This document shows positions 1 to 5,986 of a DNA stretch of 8,252 nt, piece after piece. How positions within the stretch are numbered: the first letter of the stretch is position 1; every line of letters starts with the position of its first letter. Position numbers and translations under genes: made by a program. The stretch is taken from NCBI GenBank assembly GCA_016793565.1, contig JAEUMA010000593.1, forward strand, positions 1 to 8,252. Direction: 5' to 3'. A model generated the notes under the pieces. It was not told the DNA's origin and made no database searches. It saw only the letters and a list, made by a program, of their open reading frames with translations. Source of the DNA: Rhizobiaceae bacterium. Its GTDB lineage: Bacteria; Pseudomonadota; Alphaproteobacteria; Rhizobiales; Rhizobiaceae.

Positions 1-694
1 CGCGATACATCACGCCCAGCCGGTCGGCGATCTGCCGCAGCAGCGGCAGGTCGTGGGTGACGTAGACCATCGAGACGCCGTGGCTGGCGCGCAGCGACTT
101 GAGCAGCTGGATGATCTGCTGCTGAACGGTGACGTCGAGACCGGTGGTCGGCTCGTCCAGCACGATCAGCTCGGGCTCGCAGGCCAGCGCCATGGCGATG
201 GCGATGCGCTGCTGCTGCCCGCCGGAAAGCCGGTGCGGGTAGCGCTCTCCTACGGCGGCGATGCCGGCCAGCCCGACCTGCCGCATCAGTTCGTCGAAGC
301 GCGCCTTGATCGCGGTGGCGTCCATGCCCTTGTGCACGCGCAGCACCTCGCCGATCTGGTCGCCGACGGTCATGGCGGGGTTGAGCGCGGTGGTCGGGTT
401 CTGCTGCACGAAGCTGATGCGGTTGCCGCGCAGGCGCTGCAGCGCATCGACCGGCTGCTTCGCGACGTCGATACCGTCGAAGACCACGGAACCGGCGACT
501 CTACGCGCATTGGGCTGCATGTAGCCCAGCATCTGATAGGCCAGCGTGCTCTTGCCCGAGCCGCTCTCGCCGACCAGGCCGAGCACCTCGCCGCGGCGCA
601 CATCGAGGCTGACATCGGCGAGCGCCCGCTGCACGCCGCCGGGTGTCGCGTAGTCCAGCGTCAGTCCGCGCACTTCCATGCAGACCGCGCTCAT
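1..694 (-). CDS. Peptide/opine-type ABC importer ATPase, DppD/OppD-like (partial, C-terminus outside window)
   Basis: This is the ATP-hydrolysing subunit of the importer encoded just upstream. It would sit on the cytoplasmic face of the two permeases. About 231 residues are visible before the left edge. They include every nucleotide-binding motif in order: Walker A GESGSGKST (residues 42-50), Q-loop FVQQNP (95-100), signature LSGGQQQR (156-163), Walker B LIVLDEP (176-182), D-loop region TTGLD and H-loop THD (213-215). The stretch DEPTTGLDVTVQQQI is typical of dipeptide/oligopeptide ATPases. The ATG at 692-694 overlaps the stop of the preceding permease as ATGA, so translation is probably coupled; only a weak GAGAA lies upstream. 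The missing end should carry the oligopeptide-ABC C-terminal extension. Whether a second ATPase (DppF-like) follows, or this is a fused double ATPase, cannot be seen here. The family is certain; the substrate is unknown. Confidence 0.95.
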   Translation of the reverse strand, partial: MSAVCMEVRGLTLDYATPGGVQRALADVSLDVRRGEVLGLVGESGSGKSTLAYQMLGYMQPNARRVAGSVVFDGIDVAKQPVDALQRLRGNRISFVQQNPTTALNPAMTVGDQIGEVLRVHKGMDATAIKARFDELMRQVGLAGIAAVGERYPHRLSGGQQQRIAIAMALACEPELIVLDEPTTGLDVTVQQQIIQLLKSLRASHGVSMVYVTHDLPLLRQIADRLGVMYR

Positions 695-1575
695 TTGGAG
701 TTTCTCACAGGCGAACGACCGAGGATGCGCGCCAGACCCTCGGTGAAAAAGTTCAGGCCTATGACCAGGGTGGACAGCATCAGGCCCGGTCCGAACACGG
801 CCCATGGCTGAACCGTCAGAAGGTTGCGGTACTCGCTGATCATCAGTCCCCATTCAGGCGACGGGGGCTGCATGCCGAAGCCGAGGAAGCCGAGCGTACC
901 GATGAGGATCGGCGCGTAGCCGGCCCGCACCGCGAACTCGACCAGCAGCACGCCCATCACGTTGGGCAGCAATTCGCGGCGCACGACCGAGAAGGTGGCC
1001 TCGCCGCGCAGCCGCGCCGCAGTCACGTAGTCGCGCATCACCACGTCGAGCGCGGCGGCGCGCGCCATGCGGGCGATGCGCGGCGTATAGATGATCGCCA
1101 CCACCATGATGACCAGGAAGGGCGAGCCGGCGAGCGCCGGCCCGGCCATCGACACGGTGAGCAGCGCCAGGATCAGGAACGGGATGCTGAGGATGGCCTC
1201 CACCAGCCGCATCACCACCTCGTCCACCCAGCCGCGGGTATAGCCGCAAGCGAGCCCGATCGTCGCGCCGATCGCCACGCCCAGGATCGTGCCGGTGACG
1301 GACAGGCTGATGACGATCCAACCGCCATGCAGCGTGCGGCTGAAGATGTCGCGGCCGAGCTGGTCGGTGCCGAACCAGTGCGTGAGGTCCGGTCCCTGGA
1401 TCGGCCGGCCGACCATCATCTGCTGTTGCGGGAAGGGCGCGATGAACGGCCCGAACACGGCAAGCAGGATGTGGACCGCCAGCAGCACGAAGCCGATGCG
1501 AAAACTGCTCGGAGCCGACCAGAACACCGCCAGCGGGCCGGGCCTGCGTCTTTCGGAGAGGGTCTGGACCGCCAT
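691..1575 (-). CDS. ABC importer permease, DppC/OppC-like
   Basis: This is one of two inner-membrane permeases forming the importer channel; 294 residues is a usual length for the family. A cytoplasmic N-terminus (about 1-25) leads into a first membrane segment (about 27-47). Then comes the family hallmark HWFGTDQLGRDIFSR (66-80), with several hydrophobic segments at about 88-111, 128-148, 152-165 and 208-235. The EAA loop that contacts the ATPase is at about 182-206 (DYVTAARLRGE followed by LLPNV). The motif LGFGMQPPSPEWG (231-243) is also classic for OppC/DppC proteins. The ATG at 1573-1575 has a good ribosome site (GAGGA, 6 bases upstream). It starts one base after the stop of the DppB-like gene, and its own stop overlaps the ATPase start, so the three genes form a tight operon. 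The family assignment is clear; the transported compound is not shown by this subunit. Confidence 0.96.
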   Translation of the reverse strand: MAVQTLSERRRPGPLAVFWSAPSSFRIGFVLLAVHILLAVFGPFIAPFPQQQMMVGRPIQGPDLTHWFGTDQLGRDIFSRTLHGGWIVISLSVTGTILGVAIGATIGLACGYTRGWVDEVVMRLVEAILSIPFLILALLTVSMAGPALAGSPFLVIMVVAIIYTPRIARMARAAALDVVMRDYVTAARLRGEATFSVVRRELLPNVMGVLLVEFAVRAGYAPILIGTLGFLGFGMQPPSPEWGLMISEYRNLLTVQPWAVFGPGLMLSTLVIGLNFFTEGLARILGRSPVRNSK

Positions 1576-1576
1576 C

Positions 1577-2527
1577 TCAGGTCCTCAGCTTCGGGTTGAG
1601 CAGGACCGCGCCGATATCGGCAACCAGGTTCACGGCGATGAAGATGAAGGCGGCGATCAGCACCGACGCCTCGATCAGCGGCACGTCGCGCAACTGCATG
1701 GCGTCGACCAGCAGCGAGCCGAAGCCGGGAAAGACGAAGACGCGCTCGACCACCACCACGCCGCCGATCATAAAGGCGAAATTGATCGCGGTGGCGTTGA
1801 GCCAGGGAATGAGGGCGTTGGGGAGCGCGTGGCGCAGCACGACGCGCAGGCGCGACATGCCCTTCAGCTCGGCCATGCGGATGAAGTCCGAATCGAGCAG
1901 GTCGATCATGCTCTCGCGCAGCAGGCGGGTGCCGGAGACGGCAAGCAGGATCGCGAGCGAGACCGCCGGCAGCGTGATCATGTAGAGGAATTCGAGCGGG
2001 TTTGCCGCCCCCGAAACCTGGCTGAGCGGCGGGAATATGGGGAACGCCACCGCAAGCCCGAACAGAAGCAGCGTGGACAGCAGGAATTCGGGCGTCGACA
2101 GGATGAGAATGGTCAGAGTCGAGATGATCCTGTCCGGCAGCCTGTTGGGGTAGAAGGCCTGCACCAGCGCCGGGATGATCGACAGCGGAATGTAGAGCAG
2201 CATCGCGTAGGCGGCGAGGATCAGCGTGTTGCGCAGCCGCACGAACACGATCTCGTCAACCGGCTTTCGTGCCGAGAGCGACATGCCGAAATCGCCCTGC
2301 ACCGCGCCGCGCGCCCAGGTGAAGTAGCGTTCCACCGCCGGACGGTCGAGGCCGAGTTCGACACGCAGCTTCTCGCGCGCCTCGATCGGCGCCTCGCGCC
2401 CGAGGATGCGGGCGGTGACGTCGCCGGGCAGCACCTCGACGGCGGCGAAGATGATCACCGAGACCAGCACCAGCGTGCCGATCGAATAGACGATGCGCTG
2501 CAGAATGAGCGAGACGGCGGTGTTCAT
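1577..2527 (-). CDS. ABC importer permease, DppB/OppB-like
   Basis: This is the second inner-membrane permease, 316 residues, full length for the family. The N-terminus RIVYSIGTLVLVSVIIF (11-27) is the first membrane segment, followed by the usual periplasmic region with GDFGMSLSARKPV (78-90). Further hydrophobic segments follow at about 100-124, 137-165, 184-200, 245-262 and 286-311. The EAA loop is at about 214-238 (DFIRMAELKGMS, then LRHALPNA). The family signature ERVFVFPGFGSLLVDA is at 261-276. The ATG at 2525-2527 has only a weak AAGG-like ribosome site about 10 bases upstream, weaker than those of the binding protein and of the next permease. This fits lower expression of the membrane subunit than of the binding protein. 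It lies 143 bases after the binding-protein gene, across a strong hairpin, and one base before the DppC-like gene. Confidence 0.96.
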   Translation of the reverse strand: MNTAVSLILQRIVYSIGTLVLVSVIIFAAVEVLPGDVTARILGREAPIEAREKLRVELGLDRPAVERYFTWARGAVQGDFGMSLSARKPVDEIVFVRLRNTLILAAYAMLLYIPLSIIPALVQAFYPNRLPDRIISTLTILILSTPEFLLSTLLLFGLAVAFPIFPPLSQVSGAANPLEFLYMITLPAVSLAILLAVSGTRLLRESMIDLLDSDFIRMAELKGMSRLRVVLRHALPNALIPWLNATAINFAFMIGGVVVVERVFVFPGFGSLLVDAMQLRDVPLIEASVLIAAFIFIAVNLVADIGAVLLNPKLRT

Positions 2528-2670
2528 GAGGCGACGGCCTTGCGCTCGCGGCGAACCGCAGGGGCGACAAGGCCGGCCGGGACGGGCGGCAAGGGCATGG
2601 CTTTATCCGTGCGCTTCGGGAAAGTGCCGGCCGGCGATGGAGCGCCGGCCGGCGGTTCAGACGAAAGGCC
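2528..2670 (-). other. Intergenic spacer between binding-protein and permease genes, rich in CCGGCCGG
   Basis: This 143-base gap is by far the longest break inside the transporter genes. It carries the core CCGGCCGG three times (2573-2580, 2627-2634 and 2645-2652); the last two form the arms of a strong hairpin listed separately. I find no convincing promoter and no small open reading frame with a ribosome site in it. The probable role is transcript processing or partial termination, so that the periplasmic binding protein is made in excess over the membrane parts. That role is inferred from position, not shown. Confidence 0.5.
2625..2654 (-). other. Strong GC hairpin 17 bases after the binding-protein stop
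   Basis: The arm GCCGGCCGGCG (2626-2636) is perfectly complementary to 2643-2653, giving an 11-bp all-GC stem with a 6-base loop. Each arm also contains the self-complementary 10-mer GCCGGCCGGC. In the transcript the stem is followed by ACUUUCCCG, not by a run of U, so it is not a textbook intrinsic terminator. Hairpins at this place in binding-protein operons commonly protect the upstream message from 3' decay or cause partial termination (known for malE-type operons); that role is inferred here. The structure itself is seen directly. Confidence 0.6.
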
Positions 2671-4206
2671 TCAGTTCTGAGCTTCCTTGCCTTTGCACAC
2701 GAAGTTCTCGTAGTTCATGATCGGCACCTGCGGATGCGGCACGTAGCCCTCGCAGTCGGCGCGCATCACCGACACGTCACTGGTGAAGTAGGGCACGATC
2801 ACGCCACCGTCCTCCGAGAGCAGCTTCTGCGCGTCCTTGTAGAGCTGCTGGCGCTTGGCCGGATCGACCTCGGCGCGAGCCTCGTCGAGAAGCTTGTCGA
2901 AGTCGGGGTTCTTCCACTTGGCCTCGTTGTAGGTGGCGTCCGAGCGGAAGGTGTAGGGCAAGCCCTCGGCGGCCGGACGGCCCGACCAGTTCGAGCCGAA
3001 GAAGGGCTTCTTCATCCAGGTCGTGTCCCAATAGGAATCGGCCGGGTTGTTGATGATGTTGACGGTGATGCCCGCCAGCGCGGCCATCTGCTGATAGGCC
3101 TGTGCGAGCGCCACCATGCCGGGCGAACCTTCGCCGGTGTTGAGCTCGATAGTCAGGCCGTTCGGATAGCCGGCTTCAGCGAGAAGCTTTTTGGCGCCTT
3201 CGATGTCCTGCGGCTTGATGTCGTGCATGTAGGCGTCGGGGCTGGTGGGCGGCACCGGATTATCGTTGCCGGCGACGCCGTTGCCGAGCACCAGCGTGTC
3301 GACCAAGAGCTGGCGGTCGATGACCTTCTTCATGGCCTGACGCACGCGCACGTCGTTGAAGGGCGGCGTGTCGACCCACATGGAGAGCGTCATGTAGGTG
3401 CCGGGGGCGGACTTCTCCAGCTTCAGCGTCGGGTCGCCGGCGAGCACGCTGGCGTTGGCGGCGCCCGCCTGCAGCACGAGGTCGGCGGCGCCGGACTTGA
3501 TGGCGGCCAGCCGCGTCACGTCTTCGGTGATGACGCTGAGCTCCAGGCACTCGGCCTTGGGCAGGCCCTTGCGCCAGTAGTTCTTGTTGCGCTGGAAGAC
3601 GCGGCGCGTCTGGGTCGGGTCGTAAACGTCCTGCACGAACGGACCGGTGCCGTTCTCATGCAACTTGAGCTGTTCCTTGGTCGAACCCTCGGGCACCACC
3701 ATGCCGTATTTGATGGCGAGCACCGTCGGCAGGTCGGCGACGACGGTGGGCGTCTTGAAGGTGACCGTGTGATCGTCGACGGCGTTGATGCCGCTGGGAT
3801 CGAGGAAACCCAGCACGCTCTTGGCCGGCGAGCCGACCTCCGGGTCGAGCAGGCGGCGGAAGGAGAAGACCACGTCCTTGGCCGTCATCGGCTTGCCGTC
3901 GTGGAAGGTGACGTTCTCCTCCAGGTTGAAGGTCCAGGTGAGGCCGTCGTCCGAAACGCTCCACGACTTCGCCAGCTCCGGGATCGGCTGGAAGCTGGAA
4001 TCCAGATTGACCATGCGGTTGTAGACGGCGTTGAGCTGGTAGCTGTCGTCCGACGTGTTCACGAAGGCCGGATCCATGGTGATGTTCGGCACACCGGGTT
4101 CGGTGCCGATCACCTTGACGCATTCGACGGCCATAGCCTCGGTTGCGGCCAGCCCGAAGATGCTGGCGCCGAGCAGGAGCGCCTTGAAGCCTTGTCCTAT
4201 CTGCAT
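2671..4206 (-). CDS. Periplasmic substrate-binding protein of peptide/opine-type ABC importer (SBP_bac_5 family)
   Basis: This is the extracytoplasmic receptor that delivers ligand to the permeases; 511 residues, normal for cluster C binding proteins. The N-terminus is a Sec signal peptide: K8, a hydrophobic core ALLLGASIFGLAA, and AMA before a likely cleavage after residue 26. There is no lipobox. The family signature lies at about 76-122 (PELAKSW, then DDGLTWTFNLEENVTFHDGKP, then AKDVVFSFRRLLDP). Cysteines at 29, 220, 485 and 504 could form disulfides. The region around 406-415 (NWSGRPAAEG) lacks the Asp-rich loop usual in true dipeptide binders, so the ligand may not be a peptide. I chose the ATG at 4204-4206 because it begins the signal peptide and has GGGGA 7 bases upstream. 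The longer reading frame runs back into the FAD gene. The gene starts 53 bases after that gene's stop, so co-transcription is likely. Confidence 0.95.
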   Translation of the reverse strand: MQIGQGFKALLLGASIFGLAATEAMAVECVKVIGTEPGVPNITMDPAFVNTSDDSYQLNAVYNRMVNLDSSFQPIPELAKSWSVSDDGLTWTFNLEENVTFHDGKPMTAKDVVFSFRRLLDPEVGSPAKSVLGFLDPSGINAVDDHTVTFKTPTVVADLPTVLAIKYGMVVPEGSTKEQLKLHENGTGPFVQDVYDPTQTRRVFQRNKNYWRKGLPKAECLELSVITEDVTRLAAIKSGAADLVLQAGAANASVLAGDPTLKLEKSAPGTYMTLSMWVDTPPFNDVRVRQAMKKVIDRQLLVDTLVLGNGVAGNDNPVPPTSPDAYMHDIKPQDIEGAKKLLAEAGYPNGLTIELNTGEGSPGMVALAQAYQQMAALAGITVNIINNPADSYWDTTWMKKPFFGSNWSGRPAAEGLPYTFRSDATYNEAKWKNPDFDKLLDEARAEVDPAKRQQLYKDAQKLLSEDGGVIVPYFTSDVSVMRADCEGYVPHPQVPIMNYENFVCKGKEAQN

Positions 4207-4249
4207 GACGAGTTCCCCATTCTTGGTGTTTCGCGCGGCTCGTTTCACT

Positions 4250-4273
4250 GCATCCGGGATCAAGCCCGGATGC
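4250..4273 (-). repeat. Small intergenic palindrome containing the stop codon of the FAD gene
   Basis: The arm GCATCCGGG (4250-4258) is perfectly complementary to 4265-4273, with the 6-base loop ATCAAG between: a 9-bp stem. On the minus strand the first arm and loop encode the last residues (most of GIRA) and the TGA stop of the FAD oxidoreductase, so the element reaches into coding sequence. No U-run follows, so it is not a standard terminator. The pattern CCGGG-CTTGA-CCCGG matches what I recall of short palindromes dispersed between genes in Rhizobiales. Whether it is a repeat in this genome cannot be seen here, because the window holds only one copy. Confidence 0.6.
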
Positions 4274-5549
4274 CGTCCTTCCAGTCGAGCCAGGCCTGGT
4301 AGCGGAGATAGAGGGGAAGGAACCATGGCCTTCCCCAATAGAGCGGATTCGATGGCATCTCCGGGTGATCGAGCGGCGTCTGCGCCGGCTCGCCCAGGAT
4401 GCCGCGGGCGATGGCATCGCCCAGCCAGGTGCCGAACGGCATGCCGGCCCCGAAACAATAGCCCATCGCGTAGTGCATGCCTTCATGCCGGCCGCGATGC
4501 GGGAAATAGTCGAAGGTGCCGGCGCACCGCCCGGTCCAGACATGGCCGACGCGCACGGCGCCAAGCTGCGGGAACAGCCGCAGCATCTTCGCCCGCAGCG
4601 TCAGCGCGACCTGGCGCAGATCGTCATGCACCTCGCCGGTCAGCGCGCCATAGATCAGGCGCGAACCATCGGGCGAAATGCGCGCATACTCCATCTCGTG
4701 CGCGCAGTCGTGGAAGCCGCGCTTCCCGGGCAGCACCCCGGCCAGCACGGCGGGGTCGAGCGGTTCGGTGGCGATCATATAGGCGCGGATGGGCACGACG
4801 CGGCGGCGAAGCCAGGGCGTCGCCTTGCCGGTGTAGCCGTTGGTGGCGGCGACCAGATGGCGTGCAGCGACCGCGCCGCGACTGGTTTCGACACGCCAGC
4901 CGTCGCCGGAGCGCTTCATCGAGACCACGCGCGTTCCCGAATGGATCACGGCGCCAGCGCCGCGCACCCGCTCGGCAAGCCCGTTGTGGAACAGACCGGG
5001 ATGCACGGTGCGGTGCTCTGGGATGACGGCGCCGCCGATGAATTTCTCCGTCACCAGTTCGGTCGGCTGGTCGGCGCGCGAAATCATGTGGAAGGCATGA
5101 CCGAAATGCTCCTTGCGGGCCGACAGCTCCTTCTCCAGCCCGTCGAGATGTGCCGGCGTGTTGGCCGCGACGTAGCGGCCCGACGGCGCATGGAAACACT
5201 CGATGCCTTCGCGCTCGATCAACCCGTTGACGAAGGCGAAAGCCTGGTTGCAGCCCTCGTAGAGCGCCTTGGCGCGTTCGATCCCGAATTTCTGGATGAG
5301 CGTGGTGAGGTCGAATTTGTACTGCCGCCCGAGCATGCCGAAATTGCGGCTCGACGCGCCGAAGCCGACGCTTTCCTGTTCCAGAACGCAGACCTCGCGC
5401 CCGGCCCGCGCCAAAGTCAGCGCCGCCGAGAGGCCCGTGTAGCCGGAACCGATGACGACAGTATCGGCCGACGAAGGCAGCGGCCGCTCCGCCTCGTGCA
5501 GGCGCGGCGCGGCATCCCACCAATAAGGGTCGGTCTTGAAACCGGGCAT
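4260..5549 (-). CDS. DAO-family FAD-dependent amine oxidoreductase (pipecolate oxidase/PuuB-like)
   Basis: This is predicted to oxidise an amine or imino acid using bound FAD; 429 residues, usual for the family. The dinucleotide-binding motif VVIGSGYTGLSAA (31-43) is followed by the acidic residue E57 and the family box GFGASSRNFG (62-71). Further family boxes are ATNGYTG (235-241), VPIRAYMIATEPL (252-264), WTGRCAGTFDYFPHRGR (338-354) and the FAD-contacting C-terminal GYCFGAGMPFG (363-373). It has no signal peptide, so it is cytoplasmic or peripheral. It is flanked by an ALDH7 dehydrogenase gene upstream and the importer genes downstream. L-pipecolate oxidase (AmaA-like) is my first guess; gamma-glutamylputrescine or another secondary-amine oxidase is possible. 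The ATG at 5547-5549 is chosen because MPGFKTDPYWWDAAPR looks like a natural N-terminus, but its ribosome site is poor. A frame open to a TTG at 5678, with another TTG at 5639 behind GGGAGG, leaves the start uncertain. The family is sure; the substrate is a guess. Confidence 0.88.
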   Translation of the reverse strand: MPGFKTDPYWWDAAPRLHEAERPLPSSADTVVIGSGYTGLSAALTLARAGREVCVLEQESVGFGASSRNFGMLGRQYKFDLTTLIQKFGIERAKALYEGCNQAFAFVNGLIEREGIECFHAPSGRYVAANTPAHLDGLEKELSARKEHFGHAFHMISRADQPTELVTEKFIGGAVIPEHRTVHPGLFHNGLAERVRGAGAVIHSGTRVVSMKRSGDGWRVETSRGAVAARHLVAATNGYTGKATPWLRRRVVPIRAYMIATEPLDPAVLAGVLPGKRGFHDCAHEMEYARISPDGSRLIYGALTGEVHDDLRQVALTLRAKMLRLFPQLGAVRVGHVWTGRCAGTFDYFPHRGRHEGMHYAMGYCFGAGMPFGTWLGDAIARGILGEPAQTPLDHPEMPSNPLYWGRPWFLPLYLRYQAWLDWKDGIRA

Positions 5550-5711
5550 GAAGGCCGGCTCAGCCGCCGATCGCAGGTTGGCCGCCGCCGGGGCGACTAC
5601 TTGCCTTTGGTCTGCGTTCACCGCGAGGGGGATTGCCAATGCAGCCTCCCGTTCCGCCCTTGCCGGCGGCCGTCGCAAAACTGCTCGTTCTCAACGGACA
5701 GATGCGCAAGT

Positions 5712-5740
5712 ATCCGACACCGATCTGAATATGATGTCAA
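5712..5740 (-). promoter_or_regulatory. Possible sigma-70-type promoter P2 upstream of FAD gene
   Basis: A perfect -35 box TTGACA (plus-strand 5735-5740) is followed at 17 bases by TCGGAT (5712-5717), or at 18 by CGGATA, as a poor -10. A transcript from here would have a leader of about 155 bases before the ATG at 5549. The evidence is one good box only; housekeeping promoters in alphaproteobacteria often have weak -10 boxes. Confidence 0.3.
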
Positions 5741-5750
5741 TCTCATCTCT

Positions 5751-5760
5751 GCAGATCTGC
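5751..5760. promoter_or_regulatory. Perfect 10-bp palindrome GCAGATCTGC
   Basis: This self-complementary 10-mer ends 10 bases upstream of the P2 -35 box on the minus strand, a position suited to an activator. A related CAGATC recurs at 5722-5727 inside the P2 spacer. It matches no operator that I can name, and a 10-bp palindrome can occur by chance. Confidence 0.25.
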
Positions 5761-5823
5761 TCCCGCCGGGGCGTGCCTCATCCATGGGTACGGCAACGCT
5801 TCTCCATTGGCGCCGTCAAAGGC

Positions 5824-5845
5824 ATCACATAACGTGTGATCACAC
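5824..5845. promoter_or_regulatory. Operator-like cluster of three TGTGAT half-sites
   Basis: GTGTGATCACAC (5834-5845) is a perfect 12-bp palindrome. Next to it is another half-site ATCACA (5824-5829), which faces TGTGAT (5835-5840) across 5 bases. Thus three half-sites alternate in orientation within 22 bases. The palindrome overlaps the proposed -10 of promoter P1, where a repressor would block RNA polymerase. Compact TGATCA-centred palindromes fit GntR-family regulators of catabolic operons; no regulator gene is in the window to confirm this. Confidence 0.5.
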
Positions 5846-5872
5846 TTTTGCGCGAAGGCCCTGCGCTGTCAA
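5844..5872 (-). promoter_or_regulatory. Likely sigma-70-type promoter P1 for the FAD gene and transporter
   Basis: A perfect TTGACA (-35, plus-strand 5867-5872) is followed after exactly 17 bases by AAAAGT (5844-5849), a weak -10. The operator-like palindrome begins inside the -10 and covers the expected transcription start. It reads toward the FAD oxidoreductase and would give a leader of nearly 290 bases. Confidence 0.4.
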
Positions 5873-5986
5873 GCCGTGCTATCAACCCGAGTCGTCTCGA
5901 TTGAACTATACGGCCGACGACCTCATCGCCGGCCGTCCGCCGGTCGCTGCGCGACACCGCAAAGCCACCTGGATCGAACAGGCTCG

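Larger units (their letters stand above)
5550..5986 (-). other. 437-base regulatory gap between ALDH7 and FAD oxidoreductase genes
   Basis: No gene with a credible start and ribosome site is seen here on either strand. The half nearest the FAD gene (up to 5678) is open in that gene's frame and may be leader or N-terminal coding sequence. The other half carries two TTGACA boxes on the minus strand and two perfect palindromes, listed separately. It therefore looks like a promoter region for the FAD gene and transporter, separate from the promoter of the deacetylase and dehydrogenase genes. No clear intrinsic terminator for the dehydrogenase gene is visible; only a weak 5-bp hairpin occurs around 5943-5955. 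Confidence 0.6.

Noticed and set aside
643..1599. Plus-strand open frame of 318 codons opposite the DppC-like permease
   Set aside because: It is antisense to a clear permease and has a low-complexity, R/H/D/A-rich product.
1289..2680. Plus-strand open frame of 463 codons opposite the DppB-like permease
   Set aside because: It is antisense to a permease with EAA and family signatures. Its product is a charged, low-complexity D/H/R/Q-rich string without a domain.
2734..4302. Plus-strand open frame of 522 codons opposite the binding protein
   Set aside because: It is the antisense shadow of a well-supported SBP_bac_5 gene; its composition is typical of a reverse-complement frame.
4207..4458. 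84-residue N-terminal extension of the binding protein
   Set aside because: It would overlap the FAD gene and bury the signal peptide. The ATG at 4206 has a ribosome site and starts directly at the signal peptide.
5834..5845. CRP/FNR-type site reading of the TGTGA...TCACA palindrome
   Set aside because: CRP sites need 6 bases between the TGTGA and TCACA halves. Here they abut with none, so another regulator family is more likely.
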